64,000 bases of DNA, from contig JAMXDE010000011.1 in NCBI GenBank assembly GCA_026770025.1, forward strand, positions 2,170,001-2,234,000, given 5' to 3'. Position 1 is the first letter of the stretch. Each line of letters opens with the position of its first letter. Below the pieces are notes generated by a model. That model saw nothing but the letters and a program-made list of their open reading frames with translations. It was not told the origin of the DNA and searched no databases. This DNA comes from Craspedostauros australis (taxonomy: Eukaryota; Bacillariophyta; Bacillariophyceae; Mastogloiales; Achnanthaceae). A program made the translations under genes and the position numbers. Positions 9,504 through 22,510 of the stretch are shown here, one piece after another.

Positions 9504-12500
9504 TCAAGAAGCATCCCACCCCTCTGGGAGCCTGATACGGAACTTGTTGCAAGTGACCTGGAAGATGTGATTGATCTCGGACCAAAGCTTTCTGCGACGG
9601 CAACGCCAACAACAACAAGCAGAGAAGATGGGCAGGGAGAGAATGGTGAGAATCGCGATGCGTATAGTACGAGCATTCAACAGTCGAATGCATGATAGAA
9701 TGCGGAATGTCGACACCACTCGTACTCACATGGCATGCTCGTAGATGTCCGTGGCCGGTCCGTTGTTGAATTTGCAGCAGTTGGAAAACACCAAGATCAG
9801 GTCCTGCTGGAGCTCCTGGATGGATTCGTAATGGTCCATGCGATCTTCGCGTATCGTTCGAAAGTCCATTGGGTCTCTAATCACTTTGTAATACGTCGTG
9901 GCCAGTGCCGGGTACGTTTCAACCACCGGCGCTGAGAATGTGTCACTTCGATCCAGCGCACACTGTTTCGCGTAGAAAAGCATAGAGAACAGGAGGAGAG
10001 TGTTTGTGATGGATTGTGTATTGTTTTGCATCACATGGCATGCATTTGTTGCATCGTCATTGAGTCGAGGCGAGGAGAATCGATCATTGAGTGCGTATGG
10101 TATGGTACGCAGGACGATCATCAACAACAAGCAAGGTGCAAAGCCAGAAAAGAGTCGGCATCGGGTGAGTGTCAAAAACGAATAGTCGTGCTGCGCTCAA
10201 GACACCATGCAGCGAAGAGCCTGGATGTAAACAGGCACACGGGCCACCGGGCAGAATACACAAATAATGCATCCATGCCATTGGGAACGCATGCAAAGTC
10301 GGCAATACTTACGATCCGCTTCATGATATGTTCGCAAACATCAACAAGTTTATCGTCTTCAATATCTGGCCAAGGTGCCAAGTCGGGAGTGGCGGGACCA
10401 CTTCCTGCTCTGCGTCGCTTTGCTGGATGGGGAGGGGCAGTTGCAGATACTGGAAAATTTCGTTTTCGTTTTCGATTGTGTGATGTGCGATGTCGGTAAA
10501 GTTGTCATGTTTGTCGAGTAGTGACATTCGTGGTGGCGCCATTGTCACGACGACCCATGGTTCATCCAAAGGGAAGCAGTTTGGGGGAGTGGACGCCGGC
10601 ACGTTTCGAACGGAACGGGGTATTTTGAGAGCCTGTGTTAGTTGGGGTCGTGCGGATTCTTTGCAGGATGTACGCATGGTACATCAGGGCATCGTCGAGT
10701 AGAACTATTCGAAATGAATGCTGTGCGGGCAGATGCCAAATGCCAAATCCAACAAGACGAAACAAGCCAAAGATGTCCATCAAAGAGAAACAACGCAAAG
10801 CAATGCAAAGCAACAACTCACCTGCACCCCTCCGTCTTCTCATGCCTGACCTGGTACTGTGCGTTGGCGTCGAGTCTTCTCCTTCGTCCTCATCACCGTC
10901 ATCTTCCTCCTCCACTTCATCGTCCTCATCACCGTCATTTTCCTCCTCCACTTCATCGTCCTCATCACCGTCATTTTCCTCCTCCACTTCATCGTCCTCA
11001 TCACCGTCGCCGTCACTTTCGATGTCACTATCATCGCCATGATCATACTTGGCATGTTGGGGGGCAGCATGATGATCCACACTGTCTTCTTCTTCGTCAT
11101 TGTCGAGCATATCTTCGTCCACGTAGCTGTCTTCGTCGGCATACATCGGCCTCCGTGCGCGGCTGCCTATCCGCGCGCTATGCCTCCGGTGATCTGCCTC
11201 GTCGAGAGCAGATGTGTCCTCCCCATGATTTGCAGCAGAAAGTTCCATTTGTTGTGGTGCAGAAGGCGATAGTCTGGCGCGCTGGGCCCGGCGGGTCTGC
11301 CGACCAGGCGTGTGACCAATCGCTCCCTGAGGATTCGGGCCGTCATCACTGCCGGTGGAATTGCGTTGGCGATGGTCGTCGTCTTCGTTTCGCTGGTCAT
11401 TGCTACCATCTGTGCCGTTCGCAGCAATAGCTGCTGATCCACGTCGAAGTGATCGGCGCGTGCTGCGCATGTTGTGAGACGCACTCTCATTTTGGGACGT
11501 CTCCCCTGAAATTCCATGTGTGTTAGGACCCTCGCTGATGATGTTGGAGTTCATGTTGGTGGTCCCTCTTGCTGGTCTCTTTCGAGCTCCCGTCGTCGGT
11601 GCGCGGGCTCTAGCACGTTTGTTGTTCTTGCTGATGCCGTTGCTACTGCCGTTGCCATTGCTGTTTCTTCGCGGACGAGCGGCGATCTTCCCACCACCGT
11701 CGTCTGAGTCGTCATCCATATGCTCGCTCGCGTCGCTGTCATCATCCTCCTCTTTTCCCTCTTCGTCAACATCGCTGTGGCCATCGTTTTTCTGCGTTTC
11801 CTCCCATTCCTGCTTGGGTTCGTCATAATCGGAGTCGGCCTTGTACTGAGCAGCTTGGCGTCTGGTTGATCGCTGCGGATGGGCACGACCACGCGTGTTG
11901 CGTGACATGCCTGCAATATCACCATTGCCCCACTCCCGCATTGAAGGAATGGATGCGCCCACATGGCTGTCGTCGTCGTCATCGTCGTCGTCGTCATCAT
12001 CTTCATTCGCAAGTCTTGTCGGCATCGATGCAACGGCAGGTACAGAGCGCCGTGTTCGTGGTGGAATTGGTGGAATGGCACCACCCGAGATTGGAGTTGT
12101 ATCATCATCCGTAGTCGTACGTGCCGCATTTCTGCGATTCATCCTTTCGCGGCGAGAACGTGCAGTGGTATTGTATGCCAAATGAGAATCTGGTTGGCTT
12201 CCATGCTCATTATCCACTTCCACTTCCACTTCCACATCCATGTCATCCTCGGCTTCAACGTAGGAGACCGGTTGTCTCCCACGCCGTGCTGCAGCTGATC
12301 GTGTGCCATCCCTGCGTTGCGGAATGAGTGCGAGTGTGTCCTGTCGCTCGTCCCCTGGATCGATGGCGCTTCGGCGTGTCCGAGCCCGTCTACCACGCTG
12401 AGCAGCAGCAACTGCCTGGTCTGGACGCTGGAGTTGTTGGCGCTGTTGCTGCGAACCAGGTTGTCTCCCCTGGCGCTGCGGTAACACGCGACCTGGCTGA

Positions 12501-15500
12501 TGTTGATGCCGTTGCCCAGGCCTTTGAGACTGGCTGCTGCGTGTCCTCCTCGTCCGCCCAGCAGCGGCACCGGTACCGGCACCAGCATCTTGCCGCGGTG
12601 GTGGCATCAAGCTGTGGACATCGATCATCGATTGCTGGCGGAGGAGGGTGTCATAGCCTTCTTCTGTCAGCAGGTTGGAACTTTCATCTTCCGAGAGGAG
12701 CATCAAGGAAACGAAAGTCCGGTAGACCTCGATCATATCCTGAGACAGCGTATGCGCTATTCCATTGAATTTGATACAATTGTCTCGTACCAGCTGGACG
12801 TCAGCGATGGCGCTTAGCTTCGACGAGTAGAAGCCCTGTTGCACCCTGGCGTTGATCTTCAGCAAATTCATGGGAACCTCTACCATCTCCATGTAGTCAG
12901 GGTACTGGTCGAGGTTCAGAGGATGCGCGAAGTACTGGCGGACGGATCCGGAATAATCCATCGCGTTGACCAGGCTGTCGATTGCCAGCTTCTTCTCATC
13001 ATTGGTCAACGATGGGCGCGCGATTGTCGCTCCTTCGACGTCAATCTCCCAAGGGCTGATGTGCTCGTCGAACCCGGTCCCATCGCGGATATGGATCGAT
13101 TCGAATCCGCTCATGGATAGGTGGGTGGAGTTGGTCTCGTCGCTGTTGTGAATCACTTGCACGTATGATTCGTACTGCGCCATCTCTGCGTCTTCCTCGT
13201 CGGACTCCCCATAAAACACCTTCACCGTGAGGCCTTGGTGATTGCCGTTGCGGTTTTGGATGGCAGCCTCGAGAGCGGCTATCCGGCTGGAATACAGACA
13301 GTACGGCACAATGAACTCACTGTACTTGTTCTCAAACTTCGATACTTCGAAGAGGTACCGGGTCTGCACCGGGATGAATGACGCAGCCTGCCAAGGATAC
13401 GCGCGCTCGGCCGAGACGTCCGGAATCCCTGTCACTTCGAGTATGAGAATCGCCACGATACTCGTGCACAATGCTCTGCAAATCATGCATCGTAGAAGAT
13501 TGAGACGGTCCAAAAGGAACAAAAGTGGATGACGGAAGAAAAAAGCAAACGGATGAAGATAGTCAGCCAAAGTTGTGGCGATGCACAGGACCAGCCGGAA
13601 ACACATGACAAACACTGGCAACTTCGCAAGTGGGCAACACATGTAAATCGTGACACACTGCCGCCTGTGGCAATCCCAAACCGATCCTTTCAGCGGGCAC
13701 ATTGCGTCGAACGCAATGCGTCCATCACAATCCGCATGCCAGACTTGGGCATGCCAGTATAGAGGAGGAGGAAGAAGGGCACAGGTGACCGACCAATCAC
13801 TTACCGTCTGTGCCTGATGTAGTCTTCGGGCGGAAAGCGATATCGAATCGCACGAATGACGCATCGCACGACTGGCCAATCCGTTCCCGTGGGCCATGTC
13901 TGCCACGGGATGGCCATGCCAGGGAACTCCTTCAACACCTGCTGGTGGGCACGGGGGATGTACACAACAGTATCACCTGCTTGCGGACAGTACGTCTTGT
14001 GTCCCGTGTACGAGGTGTCGCTTTCCAATCTCATGAGCCATTTTCTGTCCATGTGAGTACTTTCACTCAATCCCTTGGGCATCCTCCAGAAGTGACCAGC
14101 CTGCTCGTAGTCACGAAGGTACGGCCCGCTGGGTGTATTGTTGGTGCTGAGATACTGCAAGAGCGGTGCAACTTCAGACTCAGAGTCGATCTCGGATCCA
14201 TTGTCATCATGATCATTATCGTCGTCATCATCGAATCGACGGCGTTGGCGGCGTCTTCGCGATCGCTGGCGCAAGTTCGAAGGTGAGTTTGAGCTGGATC
14301 GAGTGGATCGAGCACTGCCCGGCCTCTGGGGAGTACGGGATCGTGGTCTTGGGCTGGTCCGGGATCTCGGTTGTGGCCGAGGCCGAGGGCGAGACCGTGC
14401 CGATCCGAGAACACGCCCCTCACCGTTGCGGGTGAGGTCATCCCTTCTTGCTCGTTGCCTCGCTGCTGCTCTCTGCTGGCGAGGTTGCTGAGGGCCGCCT
14501 TCCTCAGTGAGACTTCCGCCGACAGACATTCCTTCGATGTACATGTCCTCCACGACTGTGGCATCGTGGATCAGTTCGTCATCAGACTCGTCAGATCCTT
14601 GCTGCTGAGAAACCGAGGCGCGTCGGGTAGCGGTTGGATCGAATTCTTCATCGTCGGTCTCGTTCGCATCATCATCGTTGTTTTGCTCTCGCAGGATGTC
14701 TTCGTAATCCCTCCAACGATAGTTCGATGAGAGCTGTCTCTGCTGTTCCTCGGAGTGCTGCTGGGTCCCGAATGGAAGCTGGAAGGGGACAGCAATAGGT
14801 GGTGTCGCTTGCTGCGAAGATTGCGGTTGCTTTTGAAGGTACATGCTCCTGCCATCGAAACCGTTGACAAGAATAGTTGAATTTGGGTCGAACTCTCGTA
14901 TGGCACGGCGGATTTTCATGCTGCTATCATGCACGGCTTGTGGCGGGATGCTGTTCCTTGCAAGGCGGTTGGCGCGGATCGCACAGCGGATCCGGCGCGA
15001 TTCCTCGACGTCGACAGGCACTGGACCGGTCAATGACTGGAAGGTCTCCGTGATCTCTGTAGACATGGGTGCGCCAGTATGATTGACCCTCACAGCTCTC
15101 GGTGCCAGATGTGGAGGTCGCTCAGAGCCGCGTTCGATGCAGTATCCGTTGGTATCGTACCGGAGATCATAGTAGTCATTTGCAAAGTACTGCTGTTGGA
15201 TCCAGTACGGCATGGACCTGTCTTGCGTCGATAGCTTGTGGACCATGGAATCGAAGATGCACACCCGACCTTTGTCGTCTGTCAACACAAGGTAGGTGCC
15301 ATCAGGGCTAAAGGAACCATCAAGAAACCCGCAGAGCTTCGTTTGGGTTTTCGCATCATTCCTCACAGGCACGGCGCTGTTGCTCGGCTCGAGTTTATTC
15401 GCATGCGAGAACAGGCAACGACCGCTCTCGCAGTCCCATGCCTTCAGCCAGCCATCCGCGCCTGCTGTGCAGACGATGGAGTCATTGAAGGGGTGAGGCA

Positions 15501-18500
15501 TGATGACAGGGCACTGCATTTGGTGCGCGTTGGCGATTCCAAGCAGGCAATGCCCTGTCCTGCTCTCCCACAAGAAAATGTACTGCGATCCCGGCCGGAC
15601 TTCTGTGTCGCTTTGCTTCGCCAGGATGCACTGCGATGTGAAGATCTTGGAGTCATCCCTCGACCAAACGGCTACATCGCATGAGACCGTGTTGCTGACC
15701 GATGGACCTCGTTTCGCGTTTGCATTTCGGCGACGCCGGTTCGAGCTTCTGCGTTCCTCTTGGCCAAATTCAGGATTCGTCAGATTGATGACGATGTGGC
15801 TGACATTCGCGGAGTCTGAATACGAATGCGATGCCGCCTTCGATCTGGCTGACGCCTTCAGTTTTTGGTCCAAGAACCAGATGCGGACAACGCCGTCCTT
15901 CTGGCTTGCACTGAGGATGCGATCTCCGACGTGAGAGTACACCAGATCGGTGACTGCGCTGGTGTGCCCAACCAATTTGAGGATCGGTTTCACTGGTTGA
16001 TTCGGACGTAGGAGAGACAGAAACATAAATTGAAGTGGCAAGGAGGCAGCAGCAATTTGGGGGCGGGCGAGAGGAATTTTGTGAGTATCGTCTTTGATCA
16101 CTTTCGATTGGCACGACATGTTCATGTTGGTGCCGTGCCAGAGCGCCAAAGGATCTGTCTGTGCACACCACAGATCACATCACATCGCATCGCATCGCAT
16201 CGCATCACGTCACATCGCATCAAAAGGCAGAGCATTCCACGTATCGCACATCACACCGGATGCCACATCCATTCATGAGAAAGGTTGAGCACTTGGAAGA
16301 AAGAGCGAGCAGAACATCGACGTACCATCAACCCCAGAACTTGTCGATCGGGGCTTCCTTGAGCCGTTCAATCCACCAAGAGCACCGTACGCTGATTGAG
16401 ATGTCCTATCGAGTTTCTGGTCGATCAAGGCCACAGCTTCATCGTCACAGTCCTTCCAAACACGACAAACGCCGTCATCGGAACCTGTCACGAAGTAACC
16501 TCCCAACGGATGCCTTGTAACGCAGATCACGCTCACCCTCTTGCGAGAAGAGCGTGTACCAACGTTGCGTCGTTGCTGCTGCTGCTGCAAATGCTGGGGG
16601 TCGTCCGTCCCAGCATCGTGGGGATACTTGACGGCGATCAAGACGCCTTCGTCGATATTATCATTCGCCACGAACTGACCAATCTGAACGTTGTTGTTGC
16701 GTCTGTTTGCGTTGTTGTTGCCTGCAGCCCTTGGAAGTGGAGGGTTGGGTGGTGGCACTGCTGCTGCTGCTGCCGGTAGTGGTGGCACTGCGTTGCGATG
16801 CATCGGCTGCGTCGGACCACTGGGCTGGAGAGGATTTAGCGGACTCAGCGGATTCAGCGGCGGCAGTGGAGGTAGGACAAGTGGCATTGCTGCTGCCGCT
16901 GCTGCTGTCGTACCTGCTGCGTGCGGTAGCAGTGGCAATGAAGGTGGCAGCGGAAGCATGGGAGGTCCTACATTTTGAACTGTGGCTACTCCACCTTGTA
17001 TTTGGATTGGCGCTGCCACCGGCGCAGCGGCTTGAGAAGGATTCGCCGCCATCAACGTTGCCCCGCTGCTGGTGTTGGTGTTGCTGCTATTGCCGCCACT
17101 CGGCGCAGCAGCGTTGGTCGTGACTTCGGCGCCGCTGGGAGGTGAGCTTTGGTTGGGATTGAGATTTACGTTGCCACCATCGGCGCCATCGTTCTTGCTG
17201 GAAGCTTTCTTCTTTGGCTTCAAGAGGGCAAGGTTGTATTCGGGACGACGTCCGACAGTGGAGCCATACCGCTTCAGCGTTGCTTCTCGAACATCCCACA
17301 ATCTCGCGAAGCCATCAGCGCTCGTTGTGATCAGTCGGTATGGGGTCAGTTTCGACCATGAGACCTGAATTGGGGAGCAGGCGAGTGTTACGGAGCAGAG
17401 CAGAGCAGTGGAGAGTATGCATGTTTGTGCATGCGCAGCCACGCATTGAAGCGTTCGTCGTTATTTTTTGGTTCAGCGAGGAGGCACGTCAGCGAATCTC
17501 TTGTTGTCATCGTTTTCATCATTTTCATCGTCCGGATACTGCGTGCTCGTCACACGAGAGAGACAGACAAACTTTCATGCGTTCGCATGAGGCTTCATTC
17601 ATCATGGCATCCAGAGGCAGGGCGATCAAGAAATAAACAGGAAACATGCAAGCAAACAAATGCGGGACATGCATTTTTCACTCACCATGTTGGCTCCGCC
17701 AGTGTGTCCTCTCAATATGGCGATGGGGCATCCATCTTTCAGTCCCCACACACGACAATCACCGTCGACCGAAGCTGTGGCAAGGAAGCAGTTATCGGAT
17801 GAAACGTCAATATCATTGATCACGCCCGCATGGCCGCGCAATGAGCATACCAACACCGCTCCTCGGACATTTGCACCGTAAATAGACGTCTTCTCGATGC
17901 TGCCATCTGGCGTCTTCCTGGCCCGCCTGGATTTGCCCGCTCCCAGATGAAACACCTTGACGAGGAAGTCGTCGGCGCCTGTGACGAAGAAGCGCCCGGA
18001 TCTATCGAATCGCAAGCAATAAACCGGGAAATGCAGATGGACGTTGGTGGTGAGGGCGTGAGATAACCGATTTTGGAAGAAGTTCTTTCGAAGGCCTTGC
18101 ATTCTCACGCCGATTCTATTTTTCCGCCGCGCTCGTTGTGGAAGGAAGGAATTGTCGATGCCTGTCTGACGATGCACCAAGTCTTGAAGGACTGGACTGC
18201 ACATTACGTTGCCTTGTCGCGAATACGGTACCGTGGTCACGGAATGATCGTAGTACGAATTGAATTTCGTGCATTCCTTCCGCAGTCTTTCCAGCTTCGA
18301 CTCCAGCATGCCAAGCTTTTTCTTCTCTTGTTCTTGCTCTGCTTGCAGTGCGTCGAGCTGCCTCCGCAGCTGGGACGCAACTCGCTGGTGAATCGAATCC
18401 GTTGGTGCTGTGGTTGATGCTGCCATGAAAGGTGCTGATGCTGATGCTTGCGCTGATGCTTGCGCTGATGTTATTCGTTTTGTTTTCGGCGGTTGCAATG

Positions 18501-19873
18501 ATCGTGATGTTGCTGATGTCGCCGCTGATGTCGCCGATGCTGGCGCCTTTTGCGACATGGTTGATGTGTTGTGATTCATCGCAAATGCCAAGAGATCCAG
18601 GCCGCTGCTCTGATGTCCTATCGGCAATCTCGTTTGCATTTGTTGTTTCTGTACTTTCGTTTGTTGCTGTTGCTTGTTCGCTCTCATTGGCTTGGCATGA
18701 CCAGCTGTCTTGTTGAGGGAGAGTTGCAGGGATCTTATCTTCTCTTCATTCGTCTGCACCACCTCTCGTTGGTCTAGCATCTGCCGCGTGGCACCCGAGA
18801 CTTCCACCATCAATGACTTGTATTTCGATCGGACCTCCAGCAAGTGAGTTGGTGTGGTGGCCTTGACCAGGCTGGTGCTGTTCGCAATCCGCGATTGCTC
18901 GTTCTCGTCGATCTGCAAGTGGACAGGTCGCTGCAGGCACGATGGGATTGCGTCATTCGTTTCCGCGTCATCCAAAGACCGCATGTGCCTCCCGCCATTG
19001 CTTGTTGCAGCGCCTTGATTATCGCCATCCACATCAATTGCGTTCTGCGCTCGACGTCCATCTGCCGCCTTCCTCGCGCGCTTTTGATCATGCAGTAGCG
19101 GCCCTGCTTCCTTCAGTAGATTCGTTGGCGCCACGATGGTTGCGCAGCGATCTGCTGCCGCGGATGCTGCGGTGGCCGAAGTAACGACCGCCTCGAGATG
19201 ATTCTGGTCCAATCCTCCCCACTTCCGGTTCATGTCTGCGTAGGTAGCTGGCTTTGCGTTGGGTCCCGAGCCGTAGTTGCGAATCGCATCACCTGAGAGA
19301 GATGGCTGTCACGGCCAATTGAAAAGAAAAATGCAGGCAGAGCAGAATGGAGCAGAATAGAGCGCGGGTAGTACCAGTTGCAGCACACAAAATGAATGTA
19401 GAAGACACATGGTGAGAGCGCATTCATGCATGCATTCATGCTTTTGCATGGATCCAACCATCATCAGCCCCCAGTGGACTGCAATCGACATGATTCTCCG
19501 AAAGTTCTCGGCAGGGAACGCGGATGGAATGAATGGAAGATCTTACCCGAAACGCGGTTCCGAAAGCACCCAACTCCGTGAAGGCTGATGCAAGCTCCGC
19601 CGCTGCTCGCCGAATGCGTTCTTGCTGGGCTGCCTGCTCCGGAGTGAGCTTGGCTCCTTCGCCGTTCTCATTGCTTGTGGCCGCAAAGTTGTGCAGATAA
19701 TGAGTGACGAGGAACGGGAGCTCGGTTGATTGGCTCTGTATCCCATGCGATGATGGAATCGCAGGTGTTTGAGATCCCATAACTTGCTGCCGCCCACCAC
19801 CATCGCCATCAACACCGCCTTCGGGCTTCGGGATCGCGCCCTTCGTTCTCGCAGGTGGCTTCGAGTCCTCCAT
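9504..19873 (-). CDS. BRWD/PHIP-type WD40-repeat double-bromodomain protein, 8 exons
   Basis: Exons, 5' to 3' on the minus strand: 19873-19547, 19305-17686, 17364-16326, 15992-13805, 13475-10822, 10449-10313, 9962-9730 and 9591-9504. Together they encode 2761 residues. Every junction has GT/AG borders, agreeing phase and an unbroken domain. Introns are 241, 321, 333, 329, 372, 350 and 138 nt. An N-terminal BRWD-like helical region is followed by a coiled coil. The WD40 propeller spans about 530-1245 (e.g. GHAGVINDIDVSSD...CRVW, GHTSAVTDLVYSH) and has a long Ala/Pro/Asn insertion near 690-890. A BRWD-specific region follows, then bromodomain 1 (about 1880-1985) and a 640-residue acidic/basic linker. 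Bromodomain 2 (about 2632-2755) ends at the C terminus. Both bromodomains keep the acetyl-lysine-binding Asn (KFN). The family reads acetylated chromatin and serves CRL4 ligases. The first splice junction is the least certain. Confidence 0.85.
10884..11010 (+). repeat. 36-nt minisatellite coding an acidic 12-residue repeat
   Basis: About 3.5 copies of a 36-nt unit (TCGTCCTCATCACCGTCATT plus 16 nt) lie in exon 5 of the BRWD-like gene. On the minus strand they encode DEDDEVEEENDG repeats in the acidic linker before bromodomain 2. The copies are nearly identical, suggesting recent expansion. Confidence 0.92.
16176..16221 (+). repeat. (CATCG)n-like pentanucleotide repeat in intron 3 of the BRWD-like gene
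   Basis: A run of CATCG/CATCA pentanucleotides lies inside the predicted 333-nt intron (15993-16325). Its being confined to the intron agrees with the exon model. Confidence 0.85.
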
Positions 19874-21588
19874 CGTTACGCATCTGTCGGATATCTGCAA
19901 TGAGTTGCAACCAGACGCAAACTTTGTTGGGAAATAGAGAGAGAGAGACAGACAGAGAGAATGAATGTGTTCTCTACTTTGTTTGGTAGCTGGTATTCAA
20001 CGAACGCGGCAAGGTGGATGAATGTGATGGATGCATCAACGAATGATTGCAGAGCTTTTCATTCTGTTCCGCAACTGTCGCACGCTCCCCATGACAGCGA
20101 CAAGCATTCAAACTCCACGCCGCTCGAAGTGCCCCAGCGCAACGTGACACTTCGAGAGCCCTTCTCTTGTGGTCCTTCTGGTCGCATCGGGCTGTGCTTG
20201 TCGTGTTTTTGTTTTGAAAATCTGGAACAGTGTCGTAGCTCTTGCACAGTTTTCATGTGACGATTTCAACGAATCAAGAGTGCAAACTACTCGTGTTCGG
20301 CAGTGTTTTACAAAGACGGAGAGATATTTGGGGGCATGTCCAATTTATTTGGGGATATGTGACTGTCTTCCTAGAATTCAAAAATTGTATGTTTGAAAAC
20401 AATAGATGAACAAGAACAGACACAAACCGACAAACAACACAAACATACATTTTGTGATTCAGATGCAAACACACATACAGTCATGCATCAACGCACGTTT
20501 CGGCAACGCACGGTGCATCCCTTGCTTCATCGACACACGCTACCCACCATCCATCTCCGGATGAACAGATGTAGAGACGCAACGCCGAGGCGAACGTGAA
20601 GTCAGCATTCAATGAATAGAATGGTGCGCTCCGACGATGAACAACTGCTCCACTCCATTCTGCTCTACTCGGTTCTGCTCCATCTTGTTTCAGACCACCA
20701 TAGCCATGTCGCCCCCATCACGTTCAGTGTCACGCTCTCACAACACAAGGCCAAGCGGACAAGATGAATACAAACACGAGAACAGCAGCGCAGCATCCTC
20801 TCTTCTGTCAAGTATTATAGGCGTGTGGATTATAATATCATAGAATAATGGATTCCCGAGACTCTGCAACCATTTCCTCTCTCCTCGTGCGAGCTGCATA
20901 GCTGGACCAAACAACGCGTTTCTGCGTGTTGTTGAGACAAGCCAAAGGTACTTCTTTAGCTTTACCATCACACCGCTTACTATTTTCAGTGATCGACTCG
21001 TTCGAATCGCATCAAGCTCGCCTTTTTGTGTCGCGGTGACACCGAGAACAGCAGTGCAGCAACAGCACCACCAAGAACAAGTGATGCTGCGAACAGCACG
21101 CGGCCAGGCACGAAGCAACGCAGCCGAGCAACAAGCAATGGTGGAGTGATCGGTCGCAGCCCGGAGCATCAATCAACAGACAACAACGCGTGAATGTAAG
21201 ACGATGACCATGGGGACGCCCCGTACCAAGATGGGGGATCGACGAGCAAGCAGAGGACAGTGAACGATGGAAGGGAGGAGGTTTAGCGTGACGGTGTACC
21301 TGTGTCTTTCGAGCCGATACTCACCTTGAATTTCTCGTCTGTTGTTCTTGGACATCTCCTCGTTGATTCCGTCGCTGGTGCTGTTGATGGTGCCGTTGAT
21401 GCTCCTGTTGTGTGGCGGTTGATGCCGACAATCAACGTCGACGCCACACCAACCAACACGCGAATGGACGAACGGATCAACAACCACAACCGATACGATA
21501 CGATACCACCGCTACCATTAACGAACGCACAACCTGAACGCAACTGCGACCATCGACGCGACCTTGCAAGAGCAGACGATTTTCCAAG
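19874..21588. other. Divergent upstream region of the BRWD-like and eL32 genes
   Basis: This 1.7 kb region holds a GA tract (about 19937-19962), A-rich stretches (20380-20480) and a CTGCTCTAC motif at 20660. Several antisense ORFs of 60-144 codons show no domain or compositional signature of a gene. It probably contains two promoters and 5' UTRs. Confidence 0.5.
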
Positions 21589-21996
21589 ATGCCGGTCGCC
21601 CCAATCAACAAGAAGACAATCGTCAAGAAGCGAACTAAGAAGTTCGCCCGCCACCAGTCGGACCTGTTCATCAGAATCCGGGATTCGTCATGGCGCAAGC
21701 CCAAGGGTATTGATGGACGTGTGCGCCGCCGCTTCAAGGGTGCCGTCCCAATGCCAAGCATCGGATACGGATCCGACAAGCAGACACGCAACATCCACCC
21801 ACACGGATTCAAGACCGTCGTCGTCAACAACGTCGCCGAGCTGGAGATGCTCATGATGCACAACCGTACATACGCCGCCACAATCGCCCACTCTGTCTCC
21901 TCCCGATCCCGAAAGGAGATCGTCCAGCGTGCTGAGCAGCTGGCCGTTCGCGTCACAAACGCCAACGCCAAGCTGAGAGCAGAGGAGGATGCCTAA
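21589..21996 (+). CDS. RPL32: Large-subunit ribosomal protein eL32
   Basis: A single exon encodes 135 residues, the normal length of eukaryotic eL32. The ATG is at 21589 (AAGATGCCG). Family signatures run the full length: [13 protein letters not shown] near the N terminus, then [37 protein letters not shown] and a C-terminal [17 protein letters not shown]. The protein is a structural component of the 60S subunit that binds rRNA in the cytosol after nucleolar assembly. No internal intron is present. Any intron would have to be in the 5' UTR, which cannot be judged here. It is divergent from the BRWD-like gene and followed 1.85 kb later by PABP. Confidence 0.97.
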   Translation: MPVAPINKKTIVKKRTKKFARHQSDLFIRIRDSSWRKPKGIDGRVRRRFKGAVPMPSIGYGSDKQTRNIHPHGFKTVVVNNVAELEMLMMHNRTYAATIAHSVSSRSRKEIVQRAEQLAVRVTNANAKLRAEEDA

Positions 21997-22489
21997 ACAA
22001 TAGAAAACAAATGAACCAAGAAAAGAAACCAAGCAGCAGCGTACCATGTCATTTACCTGATCGACCGCATCGGGATGATGCCGCAGTGTCAGCAACATCA
22101 TACGATCGTGCCATGAATACAGAACATCCCCATCGTGATTGTCTGAAGTGCAGAAGCCAAAGTTTCCGACAAGCAACATAATGCATCAAAGGATGCACCT
22201 CCTTCTGGGCAAAGTGTAGGCACCAGCATGTCGACGTGAAGTGTGGGACCCAAGAGAGTGAACTTAGCTGCTCCTTGCATCATGTTGAACCGTGGATATT
22301 TCATAGACATGAGCATGTCTTTGATTCAGGCTGCTTGTATCTGCCAAGGTACGTAAACTAAACATGAAGATGCAACTCCAGTTGCAGGAGCACGCCCCAG
22401 ACTCTTACAACCTACGGCTGGCAACACCGCGGTCAATACAGAGACAGTACTCTGCTCTACGTGCATGTGCATTGCTATCGTCCTCTTGA

Positions 22490-22510
22490 TCTATTATATT
22501 ATATAATAGA
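22490..22510. repeat. Perfect AT-rich inverted repeat
   Basis: A 21-nt palindrome has ten-base arms (TCTATTATAT and its complement) around a single central T. It lies about 490 nt past the eL32 stop. It could be a cruciform or a weak hairpin, or only AT-rich chance sequence. Confidence 0.75.

Noticed and set aside
10884-11010. Regularly spaced repeats resembling a small CRISPR array
   Set aside because: The copies are contiguous, without unique spacers, and encode an acidic protein repeat in a eukaryotic gene.
13476-13906. N-terminal 143 codons of the long minus-strand ORF 10562-13906
   Set aside because: The preceding exon (ending at 13805) overlaps part of it in another frame, and a good TTTGCAG acceptor at 13476 restores the conserved BRWD sequence. 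Most of this stretch is therefore intron.
20738-21172. 144-codon minus-strand ORF upstream of eL32
   Set aside because: It has no domain, no comparable partner and an erratic composition, and it lies in a region full of short random frames.
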